The notes: a model not told the origin generated them from the letters alone. A stretch of 64,000 bases of DNA from Streptomyces venezuelae (GCF_008642295.1 NZ_CP029190.1:4013501-4077500); one strand, 5' to 3'; positions 24,854-34,517 are shown, counted from the first letter of the stretch. Translations and numbers: made by a program.

Positions 24854-27715
24854 TTGTCCCCGACTAGCGAGACCGCAAAGGGCGGTCGCCGACTCGTCAT
24901 CGTCGAGTCCCCTGCCAAGGCGAAGACGATCAAGGGCTACCTCGGCCCGGGATACGTCGTCGAGGCGAGCGTCGGGCACATCCGCGACCTCCCGAACGGT
25001 GCGGCGGAGGTGCCCGAGAAGTACACGGGTGAGGTGCGCCGCCTCGGCGTGGACGTCGAGCACGACTTCCAGCCGATCTACGTCGTCAACGCCGACAAGA
25101 AGGCCCAGGTCAGGAAGCTCAAGGAGCTGCTGGCCGAGTCCGACGAACTCTTCCTCGCCACCGATGAGGACCGCGAGGGCGAGGCCATCGCGTGGCACCT
25201 GCAGGAAGTCCTCAAGCCCAAGGTCCCGGTCCACCGGATGGTCTTCCACGAGATCACCAAGGACGCGATCCGCGACGCCGTGGCCAACCCGCGCGAGCTG
25301 AACCAGCGCATGGTCGACGCCCAGGAGACCCGCCGCATCCTCGACCGCCTCTACGGCTACGAGGTCTCGCCGGTCCTGTGGAAGAAGGTCATGCCGAAAC
25401 TGTCGGCGGGCCGCGTCCAGTCCGTCGCCACCCGGCTCGTCGTCGAGCGAGAGCGCGAGCGCATCGCCTTCCGCTCCGCCGAGTACTGGGACCTGACCGG
25501 CACCTTCGCCACCGGCCGCGCCGGTGACGCCTCCGACCCGTCCTCGCTGGTCGCCCGGCTGAACTCGGTCGACGGCCGGCGTATCGCCCAGGGCCGCGAC
25601 TTCGGCTCGAACGGGCAGCTCAAGAGCGATGTCCTGCACCTGGACGAGGCGAATGCGCGCGCCCTGGCCGCCGCCCTCGCCGAGACCTCCTTCGCGGTCC
25701 GCTCGGTCGAGTCCAAGCCGTACCGGCGCTCCCCGTACGCCCCGTTCCGTACGACCACGCTGCAGCAGGAGGCCTCGCGCAAGCTGGGCTTCGGTGCGAA
25801 GGCGACCATGCAGGTGGCGCAGAAGCTGTACGAGAACGGCTTCATCACGTACATGCGTACGGACTCGACCATCCTGTCCGACACGGCCGTCGCGGCGGCC
25901 CGGGCCCAGGTCACCCAGCTGTACGGCGCCGACTACCTGCCGCCGCAGCCGCGGGTCTACGCGGGCAAGGTCAAGAACGCGCAGGAGGCGCACGAGGCGA
26001 TCCGGCCTTCGGGTGATCGTTTCCGCACGCCTGCCGAGACCGGCCTGACCGGCGACCAGTTCCGCCTGTACGAGCTGATCTGGAAGCGGACCGTCGCCTC
26101 CCAGATGAAGGACGCGACCGGGAACTCGGTCACCGTGAAGATCGGCGGCAGGGCGAGCGACGGCCGGGACGCCGAGTTCTCCGCCTCCGGCAAGACGATC
26201 ACCTTCCACGGCTTCATGAAGGCGTACGTCGAGGGCGCGGACGACCCGAACGCCGAGCTCGACGACCGCGAGCGGCGGCTGCCGCAGGTCGCCGAGGGCG
26301 ACGCGCTGACCGCCGAGGAGATCACGGCGGACGGCCACGCCACCAAGCCGCCGGCCCGCTACACCGAGGCCTCGCTGGTCAAGGAGCTGGAAGAGCGCGA
26401 GATCGGCCGCCCGTCGACCTACGCGTCGATCATCGGCACCATCCTGGACCGCGGCTACGTCTTCAAGAAGGGCACCGCACTCGTCCCGTCCTTCCTGTCC
26501 TTCGCCGTGGTCAACCTGCTGGAGAAGCACTTCGGCCGGCTCGTCGACTACGACTTCACCGCGAAGATGGAGGACGACCTCGACCGGATCGCGCGCGGCG
26601 AGGCGCAGTCCGTGCCGTGGCTGAAGCGCTTCTACTTCGGCGGGGAGGAGGCGGCCGGCGCCGCCGACGCCTCCGCCGCCGGGAACGGCGACGGCGACCA
26701 CCTCGGCGGTCTCAAGGAACTGGTCACCGACCTCGGCGCGATCGATGCGCGGGAGATCTCCTCCTTCCCGGTGGGCGAGGGCATCGTGCTCCGGGTCGGC
26801 CGCTACGGCCCGTACGTCGAGCGCGGCGAGAAGGACGCAGAGGGCCACCAGCGGGCCGACGTACCGGACGACCTCGCTCCGGACGAGCTGACGGTGGCGT
26901 ACGCGGAGGAGCTGTTCGCGAAGCCGAGCGGCGAGTTCGAGCTGGGCAAGGACCCGGTCAGCGGGAACGAGATCGTCGCCAAGGACGGCCGGTACGGCCC
27001 GTACGTGACGGAGATCCTCCCCGAGGGCACCCCGAAGACCGGCAAGAACGCGGTCAAGCCGCGGACCGCCTCGCTGTTCAAGTCGATGTCCCTGGACACC
27101 GTCACCCTGGACGACGCGCTGAAGCTGATGTCGCTGCCGCGCGTGGTGGGTGCCGACGCCGAGGGCGTGGAGATCACTGCGCAGAACGGCCGGTACGGCC
27201 CGTACCTGAAGAAGGGCACGGACTCGCGCTCCCTGGAGACCGAGGACCAGCTCTTCACCATCACCCTGGACGAGGCGCTGGCGATCTACGCCCAGCCGAA
27301 GCAGCGCGGCCGGGCGGCGGCCAAGCCGCCGCTGAAGGAACTGGGTACCGACCCGGTCAGCGAGCGGCCGGTGGTCGTGAAGGACGGCCGCTTCGGTCCG
27401 TACGTGACGGACGGCGAGACGAACGCGACGCTGCGGCGGGACGACGACGTCGAGACGATCACGCCGGAGCGGGGCTACGAGCTGCTCGCCGAGAAGCGGG
27501 CGAAGGGGCCCGCGAAGAAGACGGCGAAGAAGGCTCCGGCCAAGAAGGCGACCGCGAAGAAGGCCACGGCCGCGAAGAAGACGACGGCGGCCAAGAAGAC
27601 GACGGCCGCGAAGAAGACGACGGCCGCGAAGACGGCCGCCACCAAGAAGGCGACGGCCACCAAGAAGGCGACCGCCGCCGCGAAGACGACGACGGCGGCT
27701 GCGTCGGACGAGTAG
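24854..27715 (+). CDS. topA: DNA topoisomerase I (type IA) with Lys-rich C-terminal tail
   Basis: 953 residues. Relaxes negative supercoils. The TOPRIM domain begins LVIVESPAKAKTIKGYLG and contains DEDREGEAIAWHL; the active-site tyrosine is Y333 in FITYMRTDST. C-terminal topoisomerase repeats (for example GRYGPYV and GRFGPYV, several copies) replace zinc fingers. The last 70 residues are KK-A/T repeats (AKKATAKK, AAKKTTAAKK), a positively charged disordered tail reported in Streptomyces TopA to increase processivity. Start is TTG 24854 (MSPTSETAKG), preceded by GGAGAGAAG. Essential single-copy gene. Confidence 0.96.
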   Translation: MSPTSETAKGGRRLVIVESPAKAKTIKGYLGPGYVVEASVGHIRDLPNGAAEVPEKYTGEVRRLGVDVEHDFQPIYVVNADKKAQVRKLKELLAESDELFLATDEDREGEAIAWHLQEVLKPKVPVHRMVFHEITKDAIRDAVANPRELNQRMVDAQETRRILDRLYGYEVSPVLWKKVMPKLSAGRVQSVATRLVVERERERIAFRSAEYWDLTGTFATGRAGDASDPSSLVARLNSVDGRRIAQGRDFGSNGQLKSDVLHLDEANARALAAALAETSFAVRSVESKPYRRSPYAPFRTTTLQQEASRKLGFGAKATMQVAQKLYENGFITYMRTDSTILSDTAVAAARAQVTQLYGADYLPPQPRVYAGKVKNAQEAHEAIRPSGDRFRTPAETGLTGDQFRLYELIWKRTVASQMKDATGNSVTVKIGGRASDGRDAEFSASGKTITFHGFMKAYVEGADDPNAELDDRERRLPQVAEGDALTAEEITADGHATKPPARYTEASLVKELEEREIGRPSTYASIIGTILDRGYVFKKGTALVPSFLSFAVVNLLEKHFGRLVDYDFTAKMEDDLDRIARGEAQSVPWLKRFYFGGEEAAGAADASAAGNGDGDHLGGLKELVTDLGAIDAREISSFPVGEGIVLRVGRYGPYVERGEKDAEGHQRADVPDDLAPDELTVAYAEELFAKPSGEFELGKDPVSGNEIVAKDGRYGPYVTEILPEGTPKTGKNAVKPRTASLFKSMSLDTVTLDDALKLMSLPRVVGADAEGVEITAQNGRYGPYLKKGTDSRSLETEDQLFTITLDEALAIYAQPKQRGRAAAKPPLKELGTDPVSERPVVVKDGRFGPYVTDGETNATLRRDDDVETITPERGYELLAEKRAKGPAKKTAKKAPAKKATAKKATAAKKTTAAKKTTAAKKTTAAKTAATKKATATKKATAAAKTTTAAASDE

Positions 27716-27734
27716 CCGAACGGTCCGCCCGGGC

Positions 27735-27772
27735 GGGGCGGGAGCGGGGGGAACAGCCCCTGCTCCCGCCCC
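27735..27772 (+). terminator. hairpin after topA
   Basis: GGGGCGGGAGC (27735-27745) pairs perfectly with GCTCCCGCCCC (27762-27772); a short GTT follows. Confidence 0.7.
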
Positions 27773-27832
27773 GTTCCGCTGCGCGGGAGCTTCCGCGCGG
27801 TGCTCGGCCTCCGCCCACCCGGGCGCAGCGGA

Positions 27833-27838
27833 TAGGCT
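27833..27838 (+). promoter_or_regulatory. -10 hexamer TAGGCT, leaderless start of tmk
   Basis: TAGGCT ends 6 nt before the ATG at 27845. No ribosome-binding sequence is present between them. Confidence 0.6.
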
Positions 27839-27844
27839 GGGCGG

Positions 27845-30800
27845 ATGACGCGAGCCGAGCAGCCGACGGTCGTGCCCTCCGGGAAGGACCCCGTGAACCC
27901 CACCTACGACGAAGCCCTGGCCGCGGACTCCCGCGAGCGGGCGGTGCGCGCCCTGCTGCGCACGCCCCGGCTCCGCCGGCTGTGGAGCGCCCAGCTGGTC
28001 AGCGGTATCGGCGATGCCCTGGCCCTGCTGGTCCTGGTCCTGCTGGCCTACCAGGCGGCCGTCAGCGAGGCCGCCTTCGGCGGCGGCTACCGGGGCGCCG
28101 CCCTCGCGGTCACCGCCGTGTTCGCGGTGCGGATCCTCGCCACGCTGCTCACCGGCGCCGTGCTGCTGGGCCCGCTGTCCGGGCTGCTCGCCCCGCGCGA
28201 GCACGGCGGCAGGCTGGACCGCCGCTGGACCATGATCGGTGCCGACGGTTTCCGGCTGGCCCTCTTCGTCGTCGCCCCGCTGTGGCTCGACTGGATCCCG
28301 GGGCAGGCCCTGACCGCGCTGCTCGCCACCGTCTTCGCCGCCGGTGTCGCCGAGCGCCTGTGGACCCTGGCCAAGGAGAGCGCGGCCCCCGCCCTGCTGC
28401 CCGAGCCGCCGCCCGAGGGGGCGACCGTACGGCCGCTGCCCGACCATCTCGACGCACTGCGCCGGCTGACCCTCCGTACGAGCTTCGCCGCGCTGCCCGT
28501 CGCCGCCGCGGTGCTGCTCGCCGCCACCCTTGTCGGTGCGGCCCTCGGCCTCGGCGTGGAGTGGTTCGCGGCGAACCGGGCCGCCCTCGGCTCGTACGTG
28601 GCCGCCGGGCTGTTCGCCGCCTCCGTGTCCCTGCTGCTGCCGCTGGTACTTCCCGGGGCGAAGACCCCCCGGCCGCGTTCGCCGCTGGAGGGCCTGCGGG
28701 CCCCGAAGGCCGCGGACGCCCCGGAGAAGGGCCGCACCGGGATCATCCCGCTGCTCGTCCTGGCCTGCGCGGCCGTCGCCGGAGCGGTGTCCTGCGCGGT
28801 GGCCGTCTCGGTGCTGCACGCATTCGACCTGGGCGGCGGCCCGGCCGGCTTTGCGCTGCTGGTCCTCGCGCTGAGCGGGGGCACCGTGGCCGGCATCCGG
28901 GCCACCCAGGCCGGCAAGGTGCTGCCCGCGCTGTCCCGGCGCCGCCTGCTGGCCCTGGCCATAGCGGTCACCGGACTGGCACTGCTGCTGATGGGCCTGG
29001 TCCCGGACCTGGCCACGGTCGTCTTCCTGGCGGTGCTGGCCGGTACCGCCGCGGGGGTCGCCGCCAACACCGGACACACCCTGATCGACCAGGAGACCGA
29101 GGAATTCCGCCGGCCCCGGGTCACCCAGCACCTCCAGGCCGTCGTACGGGTCGCCGTGGCGGTCGGCGCGGTCGCCGCGCCGGCGCTGGCCGCGGCCATC
29201 GGCCCGCACCGGCTGGGCGGCGACGAGGTGGTGTTCGCCCACGGCGGCGCGGCCTTCACCCTGATGCTGGTCGGCGCGCTGCTGCTGCCGGTGGCCGTGA
29301 CCGTGCTGGCCCGTGCCGACGACCGCAGCGGCGTACCGCTCCGGCGCGACCTGCGGGAGGCGCTGCGCGGCGGCGAGCCGGACCAGGCGCCGGCCGCCGG
29401 CGGGTTCTTCATCGCCCTGGAGGGCGGGGACGGAGCCGGAAAGTCCACGCAGGTGCAGGCGCTGGCCGAGTGGATACGGGGCAAGGGCCACGAGGTCGTG
29501 GTGACCCGCGAGCCCGGCGCCACACCGGTCGGCAAGCGGCTCCGCTCGATCCTCCTCGACGTGTCCTCGGCCGGGCTGTCGAACCGCGCCGAGGCCCTGC
29601 TGTACGCCGCCGACCGGGCGGAGCACGTGGACACCGTGGTGCGGCCGGCCCTGGAGCGGGGCGCGGTGGTCATCTCCGACCGCTACATCGACTCCTCGGT
29701 GGCCTACCAGGGCGCCGGGCGTGACCTGTCGCCCACCGAGATCGCGCGGATCTCGCGCTGGGCGACGGACGGGCTGGTGCCCAACCTGACCGTGCTGCTG
29801 GACGTGTCGCCGGAGGCGGCCCGGGAGCGGTTCACGGAGGCGCCGGACCGGCTGGAGTCGGAGCCGGCCGAGTTCCACCAGCGGGTGCGCGCCGGATTCC
29901 TGACCCTGGCGGCGGCCGACCCGGGCCGTTACCTGGTGGTGGACGCCGGACAGGACCCGGAATCGGTGACCACGGTCGTACGGCACCGCCTGGACCGGAT
30001 GCTTCCGCTCTCCGAGGCCGAGGTGCAGGCCCAGGCCGAGGCCCGTCGGCTGGCCGAGGAGGAAGCGAAGCGCAAGGCCGCCGAAGAGGCGGCGCGCAAG
30101 GCCGAGGAGGAGCGGCTCCGCGCCGAGGAAGAGGCGCGGCGCAAGGCGGAGGAGGAAGCCGCCCGCATCAAGGCCGCGGAAGAAGCCGCCCGCAAGGCGG
30201 AGGAGGAGCGGCTCCGCGCCGAGGCGGAGGAGCGCGCCCGGGCGGAGGCCGAGGCGGCCCGCCGGGCGGCGGAGGAACGGCAGCGCGCCGAGGCCGAGCA
30301 GGCCCGGCTGGAAGCCCAGCGGCTGCGTGCGGAGGCCGAGGAGAAGGCCCGCAAGGCGGAGGAAGAGCGGCTGCGGCGGCAGGCGGAGGAGGAGGCCCGG
30401 CTGCGGGCCGAGGCCGAGGAGAAGCGGCGCGAGAAGCAGCGGCGGGCCGAGGAGGCCCTGCTGAAGGCGGAGGAGGCGCGCCGGCTTGCGGCGGCTTCTG
30501 CGGCGGCTGCGGCTGCTGCTGCGGCCGAGGCGGCGGCGTCTTCTGCGGCTTCTGCGTCGGCTGGGTTGGCCGGGGCGTCTGGGGCATCTGCGTCGTCTGC
30601 GTCGTCTGCGTCGTCTGGGCCGTCTGGGCCGTCTGGGGCGGGCGCCGATCAGGGCAGGCCGCGGGTCGGCCTGACCAAGGAGCCCGCGCCGGACGCGGCA
30701 CGCGACCCGCGCCGGGCGCAGCCGCACCACCCCGACGACGCGGTGACCGTCGAGACGCCCGTGGTGTCGGCCGCCCCCGACCGGCGGGTGATGCGGCCGG

Positions 30801-31159
30801 ACGACATCACCGAGACCGTTCCGGTTCCGAAGATCGACCCGGCTGCCGAGACCTCCGTACTGCCCCCCGTACGGGTGGCCGGTCCGGCCGACGAAACGGC
30901 CGTACTGCCTCCGGTCCGGCCCGGGGAGGACCCCGCGGACCGGGTGCCGCCGGGCATCTTCCGGGATTCGGCCGGCGGTACGGATGTGACCCGGGAGCTG
31001 CCCGCGGTCGACGGATCCGGCCGTCCGCGGCGCCGGTCCGACTGGGCGGAGGAGACCCCGCTGGACGATCTGCCCTCCCTGGCGGACGAGCTGCTCGGCC
31101 CCCACCGGGACGAGGACGACGGGGACGACACGGGGTCCTCGCGCCGGCGCCGCCGCTGA
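27845..31159 (+). CDS. tmk: membrane protein / dTMP kinase fusion with coiled-coil tail
   Basis: 1104 residues. Residues 30-500 are an MFS-like membrane domain with 10-12 hydrophobic helices. Residues 520-718 are a full thymidylate kinase: FFIALEGGDGAGKST (P-loop), TREPGATPVG, DRYIDSSVAYQGAGR. It makes dTDP from dTMP for DNA synthesis. Residues 720-878 are an almost continuous Ala/Glu/Arg/Lys heptad-like coiled coil, 879-935 an Ala/Ser low-complexity stretch, and the rest disordered and acidic. Ordinary Tmk is about 210 residues; this fusion is typical of Streptomyces and its membrane role is unknown. holB follows 103 bp downstream. Confidence 0.93.
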   Translation: MTRAEQPTVVPSGKDPVNPTYDEALAADSRERAVRALLRTPRLRRLWSAQLVSGIGDALALLVLVLLAYQAAVSEAAFGGGYRGAALAVTAVFAVRILATLLTGAVLLGPLSGLLAPREHGGRLDRRWTMIGADGFRLALFVVAPLWLDWIPGQALTALLATVFAAGVAERLWTLAKESAAPALLPEPPPEGATVRPLPDHLDALRRLTLRTSFAALPVAAAVLLAATLVGAALGLGVEWFAANRAALGSYVAAGLFAASVSLLLPLVLPGAKTPRPRSPLEGLRAPKAADAPEKGRTGIIPLLVLACAAVAGAVSCAVAVSVLHAFDLGGGPAGFALLVLALSGGTVAGIRATQAGKVLPALSRRRLLALAIAVTGLALLLMGLVPDLATVVFLAVLAGTAAGVAANTGHTLIDQETEEFRRPRVTQHLQAVVRVAVAVGAVAAPALAAAIGPHRLGGDEVVFAHGGAAFTLMLVGALLLPVAVTVLARADDRSGVPLRRDLREALRGGEPDQAPAAGGFFIALEGGDGAGKSTQVQALAEWIRGKGHEVVVTREPGATPVGKRLRSILLDVSSAGLSNRAEALLYAADRAEHVDTVVRPALERGAVVISDRYIDSSVAYQGAGRDLSPTEIARISRWATDGLVPNLTVLLDVSPEAARERFTEAPDRLESEPAEFHQRVRAGFLTLAAADPGRYLVVDAGQDPESVTTVVRHRLDRMLPLSEAEVQAQAEARRLAEEEAKRKAAEEAARKAEEERLRAEEEARRKAEEEAARIKAAEEAARKAEEERLRAEAEERARAEAEAARRAAEERQRAEAEQARLEAQRLRAEAEEKARKAEEERLRRQAEEEARLRAEAEEKRREKQRRAEEALLKAEEARRLAAASAAAAAAAAAEAAASSAASASAGLAGASGASASSASSASSGPSGPSGAGADQGRPRVGLTKEPAPDAARDPRRAQPHHPDDAVTVETPVVSAAPDRRVMRPDDITETVPVPKIDPAAETSVLPPVRVAGPADETAVLPPVRPGEDPADRVPPGIFRDSAGGTDVTRELPAVDGSGRPRRRSDWAEETPLDDLPSLADELLGPHRDEDDGDDTGSSRRRRR

Positions 31160-31202
31160 CCGGGCGCGTGGGCTGCCGGCCCGGAGTGTCAGTGGCCCGC
31201 GC

Positions 31203-31208
31203 CACAAT
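31203..31208 (+). promoter_or_regulatory. -10 hexamer CACAAT upstream of holB
   Basis: CACAAT resembles the other -10 elements here; the transcript would start near 31215, leaving a leader of about 48 nt before the holB RBS. Confidence 0.35.
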
Positions 31209-31262
31209 GATCGGTGGAACTCGGCAGAGGAACATCGGACGACGAGGGAAGGAGGCGGCGGC

Positions 31263-32474
31263 ATGGCCGTCTGGGACGACCTGGTGGGTCAGGAGCGGGT
31301 GCAGACGCAGCTCGCCGCCGCCGCGCGGGACGCCGATGCGCTGGTCACCGCGGTCGAGGCCGGGCAGCCGCTGCCCGCCGCCTCCAAGATGACCCACGCC
31401 TGGCTGTTCACCGGACCGCCCGGTTCCGGCCGGTCCACCGCCGCCCGGGCCTTCGCCGCCGCCCTGCAGTGCACCAGCCCCGACCGCGCCCTCGGCGGGG
31501 CCCCGGGCTGCGGCTTCTGCGACGGCTGCCACACCACCCTGGTCGGCACCCACGCAGACGTCGAGATCGTCCGCACCGACCTGCTCTCCATCGGTGTGAA
31601 GGAAACCCGCGACCTGGTCCGCCGGGCCCAGCTCTCCCCGGCCGTGGGCCGCTGGCAGGTCATCGTCCTGGAGGACGCGGACCGGCTCACCGAGGGCGCG
31701 GGCAACGTCCTCCTCAAGGCCGTGGAGGAGCCCGCTCCGCGCACGGTGTGGCTGCTCTGCGCGCCCTCGCTGGAGGATGTGCTGCCCACCATCCGGTCCC
31801 GCTGCCGGCACCTCACCCTGCGCACCCCGCCGGTGTCCGCGGTCGCCGACGTCCTGGTCCGGCGGGACGGCATCGAGCCGGCCGTCGCCGCAGCCGCCGC
31901 CCGGGCCACCCAGGGGCACATCGGCCGCGCCCGCCGGCTGGCCACCGACGAACGGGCCCGATCGCGCCGCGCCGCCGTGCTGAAGCTGCCGCTCCGCGTG
32001 GACGACGTGGGCGGCTGCCTCAAGGCCGCCCAGGAGCTCGTCGACGCCGCCGCGGAGGACGCCAAGCAGGTGGCGGAGGAGGTCGACGTCAAGGAGACCG
32101 AGGACCTGCGGGCCGCGCTCGGCGCCGGTGCCGGAACCGGCGGCCGGATGCCGCGCGGCACGGCCGGGGTGATGAAGGAGCTCGAGGACCGGCAGAAGCG
32201 CCGCCGCACCCGCACCCAGCGCGACAGCCTCGATCTGGCCCTCACCGACCTGACCGGGTTCTACCGGGACGTGCTCGCCCTGCAGCTCGGCTCCTCGGTG
32301 GCCATCGCGAACGAGGAGATACGGGCCGACCTGGACCGGCTCGCCCGCGCGTCCGGACCCGAGCGGACCCTGCGCCGGATCGAGGCGATCATCGCGTGCC
32401 GCGACGCCCTGGACCGGAACGTGGCCCCGCTGCTCGCGGTCGAGGCGATGACAATGGCCCTCCGGGCCGGCTGA
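31263..32474 (+). CDS. holB: DNA polymerase III subunit delta prime
   Basis: 403 residues. Clamp-loader subunit of the AAA+ family. GPPGSGRST occupies the Walker A position but has arginine instead of the nucleotide-binding lysine, in line with delta prime not binding ATP. The zinc module is C-x(13)-C-x(2)-C-x(2)-C (CTSPDRALGGAPGCGFCDGC). EDADRLTEGAGNVLLKAVEEP is the Walker B/sensor 1 region, followed by the SRC motif in IRSRCRHLTL. A linker near residues 290-320 is low complexity. AAGGAGG precedes the ATG. Confidence 0.93.
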   Translation: MAVWDDLVGQERVQTQLAAAARDADALVTAVEAGQPLPAASKMTHAWLFTGPPGSGRSTAARAFAAALQCTSPDRALGGAPGCGFCDGCHTTLVGTHADVEIVRTDLLSIGVKETRDLVRRAQLSPAVGRWQVIVLEDADRLTEGAGNVLLKAVEEPAPRTVWLLCAPSLEDVLPTIRSRCRHLTLRTPPVSAVADVLVRRDGIEPAVAAAAARATQGHIGRARRLATDERARSRRAAVLKLPLRVDDVGGCLKAAQELVDAAAEDAKQVAEEVDVKETEDLRAALGAGAGTGGRMPRGTAGVMKELEDRQKRRRTRTQRDSLDLALTDLTGFYRDVLALQLGSSVAIANEEIRADLDRLARASGPERTLRRIEAIIACRDALDRNVAPLLAVEAMTMALRAG

Positions 32475-32672
32475 ACCGGGCCGGCCCCCGGTGGAGGCCG
32501 ATCCCGCGCCGGGCCGAACCACCCTCGGGGCCGAACCGCACCGGCCCGGGCTGTGCGCGCGCCGGTTGACGGCTCACCCGTACGGGCAGCCGCCCGCTCC
32601 GGCCGGGTGGCGGGGACCGGCCAGGTGGGGGCCGGGCCGGGCCAAGATCACCCCGGACCGGCCGGGAGGACG

Positions 32673-32678
32673 TAGGCT
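32673..32678 (+). promoter_or_regulatory. -10 hexamer TAGGCT, leaderless start
   Basis: TAGGCT ends 6 nt before the ATG at 32685, the same geometry as at tmk. The rest of the 210-bp gap from 32475 shows nothing else recognisable. Confidence 0.55.
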
Positions 32679-32684
32679 CCGGGG

Positions 32685-34268
32685 ATGGACACCAGTCGTC
32701 TGCTGCGCACCACCGGAATCGTGATCGCAGCCGCCGGGCTGCTGCTCTCCGGCTGTACGTCCGGCGGGCCCGCTCCGCACGCCTCGGCGTCCTCCGGCGG
32801 AGCCACGACCGGTACCGGGGCCGGAACGGGGACCACCGCCGCCCAGCCCGCCCCCGCGGCAGCGCTCCGCCCGTACTACGAGCAGAAGCTGAAGTGGCGG
32901 GACTGCGGTGTGCCCGGATTCCAGTGCGCCACCATGAAGGCGCCGCTGGACTACGCCAACCCCGGTTCCGGCCAGGACGTCGAGCTCGCCGTGGCCCGCA
33001 AGCAGGCCACCGGGCCCGGCAAGCGGCTCGGCTCCCTGGTGGTCAACCCCGGCGGTCCCGGCGGATCGGGCATCGGGTACCTGCAGGCGTACGCGGGCAT
33101 CGGCTACCCCGCCCCCGTCCGGGCCCGCTACGACATGGTCTCCGTCGACCCGCGCGGCGTGGCCCGCAGCTCCCCCATCGAGTGCCTGACCGGGCCGCGG
33201 ATGGACGCGTACACCCAGGTCGACCAGACCCCGGACGACGCCGCCGAGCAGGCCCGGCTGGTGGAGGCGTTCAAGGAGTTCGCCAAGGGCTGCGAGGAGC
33301 GCTCCCGCACCGTGCTGCCGCACGTCTCCACCGTGGAGGCCGCCCGCGACCTGGACGTGCTGCGCGAGGTCCTCGGCGACGGGAAGCTGACCTATGTCGG
33401 CGCCTCGTACGGCACCCTCCTCGGCGCCACGTACGCGGACCTGTTCCCGAGCCGGGTCGGCCGGCTGGTCCTGGACGGCGCGATGGACCCGTCGCGTACG
33501 GCGATCGACCTCAACCGGGACCAGACCGCGGGCTTCGAGACGGCGTTCCGCTCCTTCGCCCGGGACTGTGCGAAGCAAGCGGACTGCCCGCTCGGGCGCG
33601 GCACCCCGGAGCAGGTGGCTCAGCGGCTGAAGGACTTCTTCCGCAAGCTCGACGCACAGCCGGTCCCCACCGGAGAGGCCGCGCGCCCGCTCGGCGAGGC
33701 ACTGGCGACCACCGGCGTGATCGCGGCGCTCTACGACGAGAGCGCCTGGCCGCAGCTGCGCGAGGCGATCACTCAGGCGATGGACGGCGACGGGGCCGGC
33801 CTGCTGGCGCTCGCGGACAGCTACTACGAGCGCGAGCCGGACGGCAAGTACGCCAACCTGATGTACGCGAACGCGGCGGTGAACTGCCTGGACCAGCCCC
33901 CGGCATTCGCCGGCCCGGAGGCGGTGGCGGCAGCGGTCCCCTCCTTCGAGAAGGCCTCGCCGGTGTTCGGCGCCGGCTTCGCCTGGGCCTCGCTGAACTG
34001 CACGTACTGGCCGGCCAAGGCCACCGGCAAGGCCCGCCGCCTGGAGGCGAAGGGCGCGGCCCCGATCGTGGTGGTGGGAACCCTCCGGGACCCGGCGACC
34101 CCGTACCGCTGGGCCGAGTCCCTGGCCGGCCAGCTCGACTCGGGCGTCCTGCTGACCTACGACGGCGACGGCCACACGGCGTACGGGCGGGGCAGCGACT
34201 GCATCGACACGGCGATCAACCGCTACCTGCTGGAGGGCACACCCCCGGCGGACGGCAAGAAGTGCTGA
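32685..34268 (+). CDS. secreted alpha/beta hydrolase with TAP-like C-terminal domain (lipoprotein)
   Basis: 527 residues. MDTSRLLRTTGIVIAAAGLLLSGC has a lipobox with C24, then a Ser/Gly/Thr-rich linker. The hydrolase domain has the oxyanion region NPGGPGGSG, the nucleophile S241 in GASYG, and the C-terminal acid and base in LRDPATPY and DGDGHTAYG. It belongs to the tripeptidyl aminopeptidase-like (SCO-type Slp/Tap) peptidases that trim N-terminal peptides from secreted proteins; the exact substrate is inferred. Leaderless ATG. It is followed by tRNA-Thr, and a short relic of its C-terminal coding sequence lies past that tRNA. Confidence 0.88.
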   Translation: MDTSRLLRTTGIVIAAAGLLLSGCTSGGPAPHASASSGGATTGTGAGTGTTAAQPAPAAALRPYYEQKLKWRDCGVPGFQCATMKAPLDYANPGSGQDVELAVARKQATGPGKRLGSLVVNPGGPGGSGIGYLQAYAGIGYPAPVRARYDMVSVDPRGVARSSPIECLTGPRMDAYTQVDQTPDDAAEQARLVEAFKEFAKGCEERSRTVLPHVSTVEAARDLDVLREVLGDGKLTYVGASYGTLLGATYADLFPSRVGRLVLDGAMDPSRTAIDLNRDQTAGFETAFRSFARDCAKQADCPLGRGTPEQVAQRLKDFFRKLDAQPVPTGEAARPLGEALATTGVIAALYDESAWPQLREAITQAMDGDGAGLLALADSYYEREPDGKYANLMYANAAVNCLDQPPAFAGPEAVAAAVPSFEKASPVFGAGFAWASLNCTYWPAKATGKARRLEAKGAAPIVVVGTLRDPATPYRWAESLAGQLDSGVLLTYDGDGHTAYGRGSDCIDTAINRYLLEGTPPADGKKC

Positions 34269-34305
34269 CGAGCCCGCCTGGTGCGGGGCACTCGGATGGA
34301 CCCTG

Positions 34306-34311
34306 TAGACT
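34306..34311 (+). promoter_or_regulatory. -10-like TAGACT upstream of tRNA-Thr
   Basis: TAGACT lies 55 nt before the mature tRNA 5' end, a normal distance for a processed tRNA precursor. The matching -35 is weak. Confidence 0.35.
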
Positions 34312-34365
34312 TAGCGCCGCTGCTGAGAACACTCCTGCCACGCGGGTACCGGTTCTGTGCAGCAT

Positions 34366-34439
34366 GCCGCCTTAGCTCAGTTGGCCAGAGCAACGCACTC
34401 GTAATGCGTAGGTCTCGGGTTCGAATCCCGAAGGCGGCT
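34366..34439 (+). tRNA. tRNA-Thr (anticodon CGT)
   Basis: A 74-nt cloverleaf. Acceptor GCCGCCT/AGGCGGC with discriminator T, D-loop AGCTCAGTTGGCCAGAGC, anticodon stem ACGCA/TGCGT with loop CTCGTAA giving anticodon CGT (reads ACG), and T-arm TCGGGTTCGAATCCCGA. CCA is not encoded. No integrated element is seen at its 3' end. Confidence 0.97.
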
Positions 34440-34444
34440 CAGAG

Positions 34445-34482
34445 AAAGGCCCAGGTCGCGTAGCCCGCGACCTGGGCCTTTT
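34445..34482 (+). terminator. terminator after tRNA-Thr
   Basis: AAAGGCCCAGGTCGCG and CGCGACCTGGGCCTTTT pair around TAGCC, ending in a T-run. Stem of about 16 bp. Confidence 0.92.
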
Positions 34483-34517
34483 GCGATCTGGGGCAGATCG
34501 AAGTCGTCCGCGGGCCC

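Noticed and set aside
24737..31264. Minus-strand open frame of 2175 codons opposite topA and tmk
   Set aside because: It is the antisense shadow of two well-supported genes, produced by GC-rich codon usage; its translation is repetitive Arg/Gly/Leu/Val sequence with no family signature.
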